A DNA stretch of 64,000 nt from an uncultured Collinsella sp. (lineage in GTDB: Bacteria; Actinomycetota; Coriobacteriia; Coriobacteriales; Coriobacteriaceae), in NCBI GenBank assembly GCA_949287065.1, contig CASEEV010000077.1, forward strand, positions 54,493-118,492, read 5' to 3'. Shown here one piece after another: positions 52,028-63,210 of the stretch. The notes under the pieces are model-generated. The model was not told the origin of the DNA. It made no database searches and saw only the letters and a list, made by a program, of their open reading frames with translations. A program made the position numbers and the translations under genes. Positions within the stretch are counted from its first letter, which is position 1. Every line of letters begins with the position of its first letter.

Positions 52028-53368
52028 TTACTCCACAACATGACCGACAAGCTCGTAGCAGAAGCTGTCTGTGAACTCAACGGTTAGCATATCACCAACG
52101 GTAGCCTCGTCAGCATCCAAATGAACCGCTCCATCAGAATCGGGTGCCTGGAACCATGCATGACCGATAACCTCGCGCACGCCGTCGTTCTCCTCAACGC
52201 CGTCGACGATAACCTCGGCGCGCTCCCCCACATGGGCGGCGGTGGCCGCAAATCCAAGGCTCTCCGCGAGATCGGTCAGCGCCTGGGCCCGCTCGATCTT
52301 GACGTCCTCGTCAATCTGATCGGGAAGCGTAGCGGCAAGCGTGCCGTCCTCCTGCGAGTAGGCAAACACGCTCGTGTAGTCAAAGCCCACGCGGTCAAGG
52401 AACCCGAGCAGCTCCTCGAACTCCTCCTCGGTCTCCCCGGGGAAACCGGCCATTGCCGTGGAGCGCAGCACCATGTCGGGAATCTCTTTGCGAAGCCGCG
52501 CGAACAGCTCCTCGAGTTCACGTGCGGAGCCAGGGCGGCGCATGTGCTTGAGTACCGACGCGTTGCAGTGCTGGACAGGGATGTCGATGTACGGGAGCAC
52601 CTCGGGCGTATCGCGGATCGTCGCAATGAGGTCGTCGGTCATCCCCTCGGGCTGCAAGTAGAGCACGCGAATCCAAACGCGCTCAGGACGTACCGCCTCG
52701 GCAACGCAGCGCAGAAGATCCGCGAGCGTACGGGGTCCCTCAACATCATCGGCAAAGTCGGAGCCCCAGACACCGGTGTCCTGACCAATGAGCACGATCT
52801 CGCGCACGCCGCCCGCCACGAGTGCGCGCACCTCGGCAACGATCTCATCGGCAGGACGCGACGCATAGCGGCCGCGAATGTAGGGGATGGCGCAGAAGCT
52901 GCAGAAGCGGTTGCATCCGTCGGAGATCTTGACGTACGCCGAAGCAGCCTCGACCGTGCGCAGCGTGCCAGGCACAAAGGCGGGCGCCGCGCGATGGACA
53001 TCGAGAACCGCATCGATACGCTCGACGATGTTCTCCTCGTCCTGCGTGGGTACAAACGAGGCAACCTCGGGCAGCTGTTCGGGCAAGTCGTTGCCATAGC
53101 GAGACGGCACGCAGCCGCACATCACGATGGGCACGTTACGGATGCCGTCATGCACGTTCTCAGCGAGCTCGAGCGTGGTCGTGACGCTCTCCTCGGTAGC
53201 CGACGCCAGAAACGAGCAGGTGTTGATAAGCACGCAGTCAGCCAGCGCGCTTTCGCCTACCTCCTCGTATCCGGCAGCCATGAGACGGGAGCGCATGCGG
53301 TCGGTGTCGACCTCATTCTTGGCACATCCCAACGTGATGAACATGAGCTTTCCGAGCGAATCTGCCAT
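52028..53368 (-). CDS. rimO: Ribosomal protein S12 methylthiotransferase RimO
   Basis: A radical SAM enzyme that methylthiolates an aspartate of ribosomal protein S12. The 446-aa protein has LGCAKNEVDTDRM (the RimO version of the N-terminal motif), NTCSFL and MCGC (second Fe-S cluster), the SAM motif CNRFCSFCAIPYIRGR (about residues 153-168), and a C-terminal TRAM domain. ATG 53368 has GAAGGG upstream. Paralogue of MiaB at 43933. Confidence 0.95.
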   Translation of the reverse strand: MADSLGKLMFITLGCAKNEVDTDRMRSRLMAAGYEEVGESALADCVLINTCSFLASATEESVTTTLELAENVHDGIRNVPIVMCGCVPSRYGNDLPEQLPEVASFVPTQDEENIVERIDAVLDVHRAAPAFVPGTLRTVEAASAYVKISDGCNRFCSFCAIPYIRGRYASRPADEIVAEVRALVAGGVREIVLIGQDTGVWGSDFADDVEGPRTLADLLRCVAEAVRPERVWIRVLYLQPEGMTDDLIATIRDTPEVLPYIDIPVQHCNASVLKHMRRPGSARELEELFARLRKEIPDMVLRSTAMAGFPGETEEEFEELLGFLDRVGFDYTSVFAYSQEDGTLAATLPDQIDEDVKIERAQALTDLAESLGFAATAAHVGERAEVIVDGVEENDGVREVIGHAWFQAPDSDGAVHLDADEATVGDMLTVEFTDSFCYELVGHVVE

Positions 53369-53406
53369 GGGTACCCTTCTTTATGCCTTAGCCCGCAAGA
53401 CGTCGT

Positions 53407-53904
53407 TTAGCGATAGTTGGTGAACTGAAGCGGCTGACCGTAGTCCTGATCGCGCAAAAAGCCGATGACGCGCTGAAGCGTGTCTTTGCTGGCGGAAGAG
53501 ACGCGCAGTTTGTCGGACTCGATCGTCACCTTGACCTTGAGCTTCTGGTCGCGAATGTCCTTGGAGATCTTCTTGGCGACATCCTGAGAGATGCCGTCGA
53601 CGATCTGCCCGACCACGCGCACCGAACCGCCGGAAGCAGCCTGCGGCTTGCCCCAGCTTACGGCCTTGAGATCGATGCCTCGGCGAACGAGCTTGGAATT
53701 GAGCATATCGGTGACCTGGCGGACCACAAAGTCTGCAGGCGCCGCAATGGTAAAGGTCTTCTCGGCCTTGGAAAGCTCCAGAGAAGCGTTGGCGTCCTTC
53801 AGGTCGTAGCGCTGCGAGAGTTCGCGCGCAGCCTGCTGGTACGCATTGTCGATCTCCTGCATATCGACCTGGGACACAACATCGAAACTAGAATCTTTAG
53901 CCAT
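53407..53904 (-). CDS. YajQ family nucleotide-binding protein
   Basis: A 165-aa protein of the YajQ/UPF0234 family, two ferredoxin-like halves; some members bind cyclic di-GMP. SSFDVVSQVDMQEIDNAYQQA at the N-terminus and KDIRDQKLKVKVTIESDKLRVSSASKDTLQ near the C-terminus are family hallmarks. The start at 53904 gives the usual length, with AAGG 10 nt upstream; an ATG at 53913 is too close to it. It lies between rodZ and rimO. Confidence 0.93.
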   Translation of the reverse strand: MAKDSSFDVVSQVDMQEIDNAYQQAARELSQRYDLKDANASLELSKAEKTFTIAAPADFVVRQVTDMLNSKLVRRGIDLKAVSWGKPQAASGGSVRVVGQIVDGISQDVAKKISKDIRDQKLKVKVTIESDKLRVSSASKDTLQRVIGFLRDQDYGQPLQFTNYR

Positions 53905-53946
53905 GAGGGCCATCCCTTCCAAATAGCTGGAATCGGGTAGAGAAAC

Positions 53947-55338
53947 CTACTCCTCGGAGTAGGTTTCCCCATCCACCGTATCGTTAACAACCTCATTGTC
54001 CGCGGAGTCTTGAGCGTCCGTGGACTCATCCGAAGAGGCGCTCTCATCAGACGACGAATCTGCAGCGCCGTCATCGGAGGCCGTCTCGCCGTTGCCCTCA
54101 TCCTTGCTGTCCTTGGGCTGTTCGGGAACGTCGACCGTGATCTTGCTCACGCCGGACGTCTTGCGGTCGAAGCTTAAGGGCTCGCCGTTCTGCTCGACGG
54201 TCACAACGCTCGCCTGGTCGACGCGGATCTCCATGCTCTCCTTGGGCTTGAACTCCTTCTCGAACGGACCTTGGGTCTGTTCGGCGTAGACGTTCTCGCC
54301 GTCGACCATGATCTCGATCCATGCGGACTCGCCGTCGTCAACCGAGACCTTGACCACGGTCTGCTTGGGAACCTTCTTCTCTTCCTTCTTCTCGGCATCA
54401 TCGCCCTCTTTGTCAGAGGACGCAGCGTCTGACGCCGGGGCATCGGAGCCCTGAAGCGCGGTCACTTTGGCAGAACCCGCCATAGCCTCGGCCAAAGGCT
54501 GGCTCTCGGGACCCGAGCTCGTGCAGCCGCGAACAGCCACGAAGCCCAAAAGAACGATGACAAGAAGGAGTGCGCCAATGATGCCGAACAGCAGACGCGG
54601 GTCCATAGCCGAGAAGAACCCTGCTGAAGAGCTCCCTCGTCCGGAGCCGCCTCGGGAGGAAGTACCACGGCGGTAGGTCGAGGTCGCGCGCGACGCCGCC
54701 CAAGAACTGCGCGCGTCACGCACCGGGGAGAGCGACGAAGTGGCACCCGAGGTGCGCTCGCGATACGAGCCGCTGCGCCTCGAACGCGAGCGCGAGCTGC
54801 CGTACGATCGAGGACGAGGCGCATCCTGGGCAGGAAAACGACCGGTGCCGTACGCGTCCTGCATGCGGTGCGCGCTGTCGTTGGACGAGCCGAAGCGCTC
54901 GAGCGTAGCCGGATCGTAGCTCAGGCCGGGGTCGCTCCCCAACCCGTAGTCGGACACATAGCCCGCCTGAGGCAGGCGCCGCGACCCGCGAGAACCAGCG
55001 AGCGGCGTTGAGCTCACATAGCTGCCGTACCGACCGGTGTTAGCGTCGGTCTCCATAACCGCGCTCTGAAAACGCCCGGCACGGGTGCCTGCGTTGCGCT
55101 CAAACTCGGCGAGGTCGTCAAAGTACGCGTCGATAACCTCGCGCGGATTGAGGCCGAGGTAGCGAGCATAGCTCGACACCATGCCCTGCGCATAGCCACG
55201 CGGCGGCATGCGCGCAAAGTCGCCCGTCTCGAAGTACTCGATGATCTGTGGGCGAATCTTGATGATGTTGGCGACCTGCTGAACCGACATCCCCAGCTGG
55301 CGGCGCCGGTACAGCAGCATTTCGCTGAAACGTGCCAT
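53947..55338 (-). CDS. rodZ: RodZ-like helix-turn-helix membrane protein
   Basis: A 463-aa bitopic protein linking cytoplasmic elements to the cell envelope. Residues 1-75 are an Xre-like HTH (RRRQLGMSVQQVANIIKIRPQIIEYFE). A long Ser/Arg/Tyr-rich disordered linker follows (about 85-245), then one TM segment (about 248-272). A beta-rich DUF4115 domain comes after (about 325-400: TVVKVSVDDGESAWIEIMVDG), then a very acidic Ser/Asp/Glu tail (about 405-463). The HTH and DUF4115 domains define RodZ; the linker is unusually long. Neighbours ftsK and rimO match the YmfM locus of Bacillus. ATG 55338 has GGAAGGG upstream. Confidence 0.9.
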   Translation of the reverse strand: MARFSEMLLYRRRQLGMSVQQVANIIKIRPQIIEYFETGDFARMPPRGYAQGMVSSYARYLGLNPREVIDAYFDDLAEFERNAGTRAGRFQSAVMETDANTGRYGSYVSSTPLAGSRGSRRLPQAGYVSDYGLGSDPGLSYDPATLERFGSSNDSAHRMQDAYGTGRFPAQDAPRPRSYGSSRSRSRRSGSYRERTSGATSSLSPVRDARSSWAASRATSTYRRGTSSRGGSGRGSSSAGFFSAMDPRLLFGIIGALLLVIVLLGFVAVRGCTSSGPESQPLAEAMAGSAKVTALQGSDAPASDAASSDKEGDDAEKKEEKKVPKQTVVKVSVDDGESAWIEIMVDGENVYAEQTQGPFEKEFKPKESMEIRVDQASVVTVEQNGEPLSFDRKTSGVSKITVDVPEQPKDSKDEGNGETASDDGAADSSSDESASSDESTDAQDSADNEVVNDTVDGETYSEE

Positions 55339-55357
55339 TCCCTACCCTTCCCGCGCG

Positions 55358-58267
55358 CTAGTCCATAATCGCGTCCATCTGCTGCTCGGCCTCGCGGAGC
55401 GCGTCGAGCCCCTCCTGGTCAAGCAGAACCTCGCGCGGCTTCGACCCGTCGGGAGGCCCGACCACGCCGTGCTCGGCAAGCATATCCATAATGCGGCCGG
55501 CGCGTGCATAGCCGACCTTAAGGCGACGCTGGAGGCCTGACGTGGACCCCAGGCCGGTTTCCACAACGATCTGAGCGGCTTCCCAAAGCAGCGGGTCATC
55601 GTCGCTCGCCTCATGGCTGCCGCCGACGCCCGATGCGGGGGCAACGGCAGAGAGGATCTCTTCATGATACTCGGGAGCGCCCTGCTCCTTCCAGAAATCG
55701 ACCGCCTGCGCGATCTCCTCATCCGAAACGTAACACCCCTGGATGCGCTTGGGCTTGCCCCAGTCGACTTTGGAGAAGAGCATGTCGCCCATGCCGATGA
55801 GCTTCTCGGCGCCTACCTGGTCGATGATGACACGGCTGTCGATGCCCGTTGCCACGTTGAAGGCGATGCGGTTGGTGATGTTCGCCTTGATGAGGCCCGT
55901 GACAACGTCGGAGCTCGGGCGCTGGGTTGCCACGATGAGGTGGATGCCCGCCGCGCGGCCGAGCTGGGCGATACGGACGATCGAAGCCTCGACGTCCTTG
56001 CCGGCGACCATCATGAGGTCGGAGAGCTCGTCGATGATGATGACGAGATAGGGCATCTTGCTCGGCGGATTGTCGTAGCTCTCGTAGTCGCCGGCAGCCT
56101 GCTTCTTGTTGAACGTGCCGATGTTGCGGACGTTCAGGCGTTCGAAGACTTTGAGGCGGCGCTCCATCTCGGCCACGCCCCACTGCAGCGCGCTCGCTGC
56201 CTGCTTGGGCTCGGTAACCACCGGGACGTAGAGATGCGGCAATCCGTTGTAACCCGATAGCTCGACGCGCTTGGGGTCGACCATGATAAGGCGAACCTCC
56301 TCGGGCGTGGCGCGCATGAGCATCGACATAGTGATCGTGTTGATCATGACCGACTTGCCGGAGCCCGTGGTACCTGCAACGAGCAAGTGGGGCATCTTGG
56401 CGAGATCGGCAACGACCGGCACACCCTCGGCGTCGCGGCCGACCGCGAGCTCCAGAGGACCGCCCTTGGCGTAGGGCAAAACATCGCCCAACGTGACGTT
56501 TTGGCGCGTGCGGTTGGGAATCTCGATGCCCACGAGCGACGTGCCCGGGATAGGCGCGAAGATGCGCACCGCGTCGGTTGCGAGCGAGAGCGCGATGTCG
56601 TCCTCGAGGTTCATAATGCGGTTGACGCGCTCGCCGTCGCCGGGCTGAACCTTGAAGGTCGTAACGGTGGGACCAGCGATAAAGCCCACGACGCGCGCAT
56701 GGAGCCCGAACTCCTGTAACGTGTCCTGCAGGTTCTGAGCGGTCTGCTCAAGCTCGCGCTGAGAAGCGGCGGCGGAGGCGGACTGAGGGTTGTGGCGAAG
56801 AATCGACACGGGCGGCAGAACGCCGTCGGCGGAACCTGCCGGAACAACAGGCTTGGCCGGCTGTTCGGCGCGCTTCGGGGCAGGCTGCGCCGCCGCCGGC
56901 GCGCTTGCGACCTTATGGGGCTCCGTCCACGGCAGATCGGTGGCCGCGGCATCGGTGCGCTGCTTTGTTTTCGCAGGCGCGGATTTGGGGGCAGCTCCAT
57001 GCGATGCGCGTGAGGCAGAGGCCACGGCAGCACCTGCAGCCGGAGCAGCTGTTGCGGCGGCGGTTTTCAGAAAGTCCGGAACCGCTCCGGCAGCAGTGCC
57101 CTGCGGTGCCGCAGCAGCAGCGCCGCCTACAACGCGCGCGCCCTTCTCGAGAACGCGCGTCTCGGCAGCGGCAGGTGCAGCGCACGCATTGTCCTGTGAG
57201 ACGGTTCGCTTTGCCTGGGCAGCGGTTGTGCGTTCCTCAAGCTCGGCGCGCTTATGGGCAAGCTTGGCCATAAGGCCGTCGCGATGCGGAAGCACAGTCG
57301 TCTTGGCATCACCCTGCGCGTCAAGCGCGGCACGGACCGCGTTGTTGAGCACCGTGGGAGCCTCGGCAGCACCGCTCCCCCGCTGAGCCTTCGGCTCCAG
57401 AAGCGTGGTTTCAGCCTCTTCGGAGGCAATCTGATCGGAGACGTCGACAAATGGATCCTCGCCGTAGTCCACGCCGGCGTCGTCAAGCGAAAGCTGGCCA
57501 ACCGCGCGGTTCACATGCACTGCAGGCGCTGCCGGTTGGTAACCGTCGTCGTACGGAGCCGCAGCATGGGCGTCGCCCCAGGGGGTCTTGTTGAAGGGCA
57601 GCTTGCGCTTGGCTACCAGGTCCTCTCCGATGGTGCGGGCCTTCTGGACCACCTCGCTGATGGAAAGCCCGAGCACGACCATGCCGGCAAAGACAAGGCC
57701 AAGCAGAACCACCGTGGCGATGGCCTTACCAAGGGCGCTTCTCAGAACCCAGGCTATAGCTGCGCCGACAGCACCGCCCGACGCACTCAGATGGGCAGGC
57801 GAGAAGAACTCGGCCTGCGTGGGCGCAGAGCCGACCCCCACGCCCACATGCAGCGCGAGCAGAGCGAGCACCGAGACAAAGATAAGGGAGCCGCCGGCAA
57901 TCGAGCGGCCGTGAACCGGGAACCCGGAACGCACGAACAAAAGCGCGGCGAAGGCAAGAATGGCCAACGGGATCAGGTACCCGCCAAGGCCAAAGCCAAG
58001 ATGCAGAAGGCTCGCGAGCGCCGAGGTAACAGGTGCCGTAGTAGGTGCCGCCACCGCGATAAGCGACGCCACGCCAACCACGGCGAGGACGATCCCTGTT
58101 ATGTCGCGCGGTGCCGTGTCATCGAGCAGAGGGGCCGCCGGAGCGGCAGCCTCGGCAGAGCGAGACGCGCGCAGCGGCGCCTTGCCGGCACCCTGCGCGC
58201 GAGCGCCCTTGCCCGCACTGTTGTTCTTCTTGCTCTTTGCTGCGTTTGAGCTGCGTTTTTGGGCCAC
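55358..58267 (-). CDS. ftsK: DNA translocase FtsK/SpoIIIE
   Basis: A hexameric ATP-driven DNA pump at the division septum. The 969-aa protein has about four TM helices (about residues 50-215), an Ala/Pro-rich linker (about 215-490), and the motor domain with Walker A AGTTGSGKSV (about 634), Walker B YLVIIIDELSD (about 745) and the tail of the RecA-like core (RPSSDVVTGLIKANITNRIAF). A C-terminal gamma winged helix (about 895-960) recognises KOPS-like sites. GTG 58267 has GGAGGT upstream, within the end of rnj. Confidence 0.96.
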   Translation of the reverse strand: MAQKRSSNAAKSKKNNSAGKGARAQGAGKAPLRASRSAEAAAPAAPLLDDTAPRDITGIVLAVVGVASLIAVAAPTTAPVTSALASLLHLGFGLGGYLIPLAILAFAALLFVRSGFPVHGRSIAGGSLIFVSVLALLALHVGVGVGSAPTQAEFFSPAHLSASGGAVGAAIAWVLRSALGKAIATVVLLGLVFAGMVVLGLSISEVVQKARTIGEDLVAKRKLPFNKTPWGDAHAAAPYDDGYQPAAPAVHVNRAVGQLSLDDAGVDYGEDPFVDVSDQIASEEAETTLLEPKAQRGSGAAEAPTVLNNAVRAALDAQGDAKTTVLPHRDGLMAKLAHKRAELEERTTAAQAKRTVSQDNACAAPAAAETRVLEKGARVVGGAAAAAPQGTAAGAVPDFLKTAAATAAPAAGAAVASASRASHGAAPKSAPAKTKQRTDAAATDLPWTEPHKVASAPAAAQPAPKRAEQPAKPVVPAGSADGVLPPVSILRHNPQSASAAASQRELEQTAQNLQDTLQEFGLHARVVGFIAGPTVTTFKVQPGDGERVNRIMNLEDDIALSLATDAVRIFAPIPGTSLVGIEIPNRTRQNVTLGDVLPYAKGGPLELAVGRDAEGVPVVADLAKMPHLLVAGTTGSGKSVMINTITMSMLMRATPEEVRLIMVDPKRVELSGYNGLPHLYVPVVTEPKQAASALQWGVAEMERRLKVFERLNVRNIGTFNKKQAAGDYESYDNPPSKMPYLVIIIDELSDLMMVAGKDVEASIVRIAQLGRAAGIHLIVATQRPSSDVVTGLIKANITNRIAFNVATGIDSRVIIDQVGAEKLIGMGDMLFSKVDWGKPKRIQGCYVSDEEIAQAVDFWKEQGAPEYHEEILSAVAPASGVGGSHEASDDDPLLWEAAQIVVETGLGSTSGLQRRLKVGYARAGRIMDMLAEHGVVGPPDGSKPREVLLDQEGLDALREAEQQMDAIMD

Positions 58268-58268
58268 G

Positions 58269-59939
58269 CTAGACCTCCATGACGACCGGGATGATCATCG
58301 GACGGGAGTGCGTGCGGTTCCACAGGAAGTTGGTGAGCGAGTCGCGCACCGCCTTGCGGATGGCATCCGTGCCGGTCGTGAAGTTGAACGTTCCTTTTTC
58401 GATAGTGCGCAGGATCGCCTCGTTGGCGTCGAGCGTGAAGGCCTCGTCCGTGGCAAACGACACGCCGCGGCTCGAGAACTCGATGCCTTCGATGCGACCT
58501 CGCTTGGGGCTGATGGTAACAACGACGGTAACCAGGCCGTCGTTGGCGAGCTTCTGACGGTCGCGCAGAACAATCGGATCTGCGTCGGCGATACGCAAAC
58601 CGTCGACATAGACCACGCCGGACTCAACGGAAGGGCCGACGCGCACCTCTCCGTTGCGCATCTCGAGCGTGTCGCCGTTGTCGAGAATGAAAATGTGATC
58701 GGGAGCGATACCCATCTTGAGGCCGAGGTCGGCATGCGCGCGCAGGTGGACCGCCTCGCCGTGAACCGGCATGAAGTAGCGCGGCTTGGTCATGGCGAGC
58801 ATGAGCTTGAGCTCCTCCTGCGAGCCGTGACCCGAGACATGAACGAGCATCTTGGTCTTGTCGTACACGTCGCAGCCGAGCTTGGCGAGGTTGTTGATGA
58901 CCTGCTGGACGGCCTTCTCGTTGCCCGGAACCGGCGTGGCCGAGATGATCACCGTGTCGCCCTCGTGGATCGAGAGCGTGCGGTGCTCGCCGTTTGCCAT
59001 GCGCGACAGCGCCGAGAGCGGCTCGCCCTGGGAGCCGGTGCACATGACGACGATCTTCTCCTCGGGCAGGTTGCCCACGTCGTAGGCGTCGACAATGGCG
59101 TCATCGGGAACCTTGAGGTAGCCGAGATCGCGTGCAACGGCGGTGTTGGTGAGCATGGAGCGACCCGTCACAACGACCTTGCGGCCACACTCCACCGCAG
59201 CGTTGCAGATTTGCTGCAGACGATGGATATGCGACGAGAAGCTCGCCACAAAGACGCGGCCCTCGGCGTTCTTGATAATGTGGCGCAGGCTCGCCCCTAC
59301 CTCGGCCTCGGACTTGGTAAAACCGGGAACCGCGGCGTTGGTGGAGTCGGAAAGCAGCAGGTTGACGCCCTGCTTGCCGAACTTGCTTATGAGGTCGTAG
59401 GCCGGTCGCACGCCGTCGATGGGTGTCTGGTCGAGCTTGAAGTCGCCCGTGTGAAGCACCGTTCCCTGGGGCGTGCGGATAAACACGCCGAGAGCAGCGG
59501 GAATGGAGTGCGTCATGCTGAAGAAGTCGATCGAGATGCAGCCGAGGTTGATGTGGTCGCCCGACTTGGTCTCGCGGAACTTGACCGACTTGATGCGATG
59601 CTCCTGGAGCTTGCCCTCGATGAAACCGAGGGTGAGCTTGCTCGAGAAGATCGGCACCTTGACGTTGAGGTCCTGAAGCAGGTACGGGAGCGCCCCCGTG
59701 TGGTCCTCGTGACCGTGGGTGATGATGATGCCGCGCAGCTTGTGCTCGTTCTCGAGCACGTAGCTGTAGTCGGGCAGAACAAGGTCGATGCCGGGCTGCG
59801 AGTCATCGGGGAACATGAGGCCGGCGTCAACAAGCACCATGTCGTTGCCGCACTCAAAGGCGGTCATGTTTTTGCCGATGCCGTCCAAGCCCCCGAGGGG
59901 GATGATCCGCAACGGCGGATTCTTACGTTTTGCAGGCAT
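58269..59939 (-). CDS. rnj: Ribonuclease J
   Basis: A metallo-beta-lactamase/beta-CASP ribonuclease with 5' exo- and endonuclease activity. The 556-aa protein has the zinc motif THGHEDHTGAL (His75, His77, Asp79, His80), HTGDFKLDQTP, SDSTNA and the beta-CASP segment CTGSQGEP, then the C-terminal domain. The start at 59939 (MPAKRK) follows AAAGGAG by about 11 nt; an earlier ATG (59978) has no site and lies in a 7-bp hairpin. It sits between pnp and ftsK. Confidence 0.93.
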   Translation of the reverse strand: MPAKRKNPPLRIIPLGGLDGIGKNMTAFECGNDMVLVDAGLMFPDDSQPGIDLVLPDYSYVLENEHKLRGIIITHGHEDHTGALPYLLQDLNVKVPIFSSKLTLGFIEGKLQEHRIKSVKFRETKSGDHINLGCISIDFFSMTHSIPAALGVFIRTPQGTVLHTGDFKLDQTPIDGVRPAYDLISKFGKQGVNLLLSDSTNAAVPGFTKSEAEVGASLRHIIKNAEGRVFVASFSSHIHRLQQICNAAVECGRKVVVTGRSMLTNTAVARDLGYLKVPDDAIVDAYDVGNLPEEKIVVMCTGSQGEPLSALSRMANGEHRTLSIHEGDTVIISATPVPGNEKAVQQVINNLAKLGCDVYDKTKMLVHVSGHGSQEELKLMLAMTKPRYFMPVHGEAVHLRAHADLGLKMGIAPDHIFILDNGDTLEMRNGEVRVGPSVESGVVYVDGLRIADADPIVLRDRQKLANDGLVTVVVTISPKRGRIEGIEFSSRGVSFATDEAFTLDANEAILRTIEKGTFNFTTGTDAIRKAVRDSLTNFLWNRTHSRPMIIPVVMEV

Positions 59940-59978
59940 GCTGATAAGCGCTCCTTTCGGTAGGGTTGCAAGATCCAT

Positions 59979-59993
59979 GACGGCCAGGCCGTC
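59979..59993. repeat. Short perfect inverted repeat upstream of rnj
   Basis: GACGGCC-A-GGCCGTC forms a small hairpin in the rnj leader, 40 nt before the chosen start codon. Confidence 0.55.
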
Positions 59994-60060
59994 TTACCAG
60001 GTCTAACTCTGAGCCGACAACAACGATGATTCACAATATGCCGGCATTCATGCACACGTT

Positions 60061-60074
60061 GTACAATATTGTAC
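60061..60074. promoter_or_regulatory. 14-bp A/T-rich perfect palindrome upstream of rnj
   Basis: GTACAATATTGTAC contains TACAAT -10-like boxes on both strands. It lies 121 bp before the rnj start in the 285-nt gap after pnp. It may be an operator or a promoter core; no matching -35 was found on the minus strand. Confidence 0.45.
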
Positions 60075-60160
60075 CGATTAAGCGCTCGGGCCATGCAGCC
60101 ATAGGGCATCCCTACACGATAAGCGCAATGAGGCGAAGGGGGTACGTGCCAAGAAAGAGC

Positions 60161-60192
60161 AAAAGCCCGACCCCCGTTATCGAGGGTCGGGC
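60161..60192 (-). terminator. Intrinsic terminator after pnp
   Basis: A 9-bp stem (60165-60173 with 60184-60192) followed on the minus strand by TTTTGCTC, 33 nt after the pnp stop. Confidence 0.88.
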
Positions 60193-60224
60193 CAACTGAT
60201 CAGCTATGCGCTTAAGCGCGTTGC

Positions 60225-62513
<2,289 letters not shown>

Positions 62514-62530
62514 CTTTCCTCTTTCATCTC

Positions 62531-62678
62531 CATGCGCCCCGTTGCGCATGGGCTCCATCTGCCGCGCCGATCGCGGCCGCGCCTTCCGGCGCACATAACA
62601 GGCGCTTCTCGCCTGGCATGTCTGTGGTCAGGGCTCTTTACGACTTGCGCGCGATCGCGCTCACACGCCGCAAGCCCT
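62531..62678 (-). promoter_or_regulatory. Highly structured pnp leader
   Basis: A chain of stems fills the gap before pnp: CATGCGC/GCGCATG (62531-62550), GCGCC/GGCGC (62579-62592), AGGCG/CGCCT (62600-62614), and a long-range CTTGCG/CGCAAG (62644-62674) around the palindrome GCGCGATCGCGC (62649-62660), enclosed by AGGGCT/AGCCCT (62630-62678). E. coli pnp is controlled through such a leader; the parallel is inferred. Confidence 0.5.
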
Positions 62679-62685
62679 TCTCAAG

Positions 62686-62711
62686 AAAAGGAGCGCCCCG
62701 AAAGGCGCCCC
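62686..62711 (-). terminator. Intrinsic terminator after rpsO
   Basis: An 8-bp stem with one G-U (62690-62697 with 62704-62711) followed on the minus strand by TTTTCTTG. Confidence 0.82.
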
Positions 62712-62724
62712 CTTCATCCCGCTA

Positions 62725-63003
62725 CTACTGAATGTTGTCGCGGATACCGAGCTTGGCGATAAGCTCGCGGTACTCGTTGATGTCGCGCTTCTTGATGTAG
62801 GACAGAAGACGACGACGGCGACCGACGATCATGAGCAGACCACGACGAGTGTGGAAGTCCTTGGGATGGGCCTTCATGTGCTCGGTGAGCTCGCGGATGC
62901 GAGCGCTCATGATGGCGACCTGGGCTTTGGGGTTGCCCGAGTCCTGCGGGTTGTCGCCGAACTCAGCGACGAGCTCAGCCTTGCGCTCCTTGGAAATGGT
63001 CAT
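62725..63003 (-). CDS. rpsO: 30S ribosomal protein S15
   Basis: A 92-aa primary-binding protein of the 16S rRNA central domain. Stretches AEFGDNPQDSGNPKAQVAIMSARI, HPKDFHTRRGLLMIVGRRRRLLSYIKK and the C-terminal YRELIAKLGIR are diagnostic. The start at 63003 has AAAGGTG 8 nt upstream. rpsO-pnp is an almost universal bacterial pair; here a terminator and a structured leader separate them. Confidence 0.98.
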   Translation of the reverse strand: MTISKERKAELVAEFGDNPQDSGNPKAQVAIMSARIRELTEHMKAHPKDFHTRRGLLMIVGRRRRLLSYIKKRDINEYRELIAKLGIRDNIQ

Positions 63004-63093
63004 TTCCAACACCTTTCTTGTAGCGATTCGCCTCGAACCGAGCGTGCCGCGGGTGTTCGCATGCAGCTAGGTAGGAGGTACGGACGAACATGA

Positions 63094-63102
63094 ATACTAG
63101 CA
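63094..63102 (-). promoter_or_regulatory. Extended -10 promoter of rpsO
   Basis: Minus strand TGCTAGTAT (63094-63102), about 90 nt before the rpsO start; no clear -35. The rest of the 207-nt gap (63004-63210) holds a CCCCGG/CCGGGG hairpin near 63125-63141 and nothing else recognised. Confidence 0.5.
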
Positions 63103-63210
63103 CAGAGCGTTATCCGGGAGCCCCCGGTTGCCCCGGGGTACCCCCAATCGCCCCCACTCACCACGGATTATTCACGGAGAGCGACGATGCGCGCGGAACA
63201 AAGCGTTGGC

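Noticed and set aside
57960..59963. A 667-codon + strand open frame opposite rnj and the ftsK start
   Set aside because: Mirror of RNase J codons; no recognisable domain.
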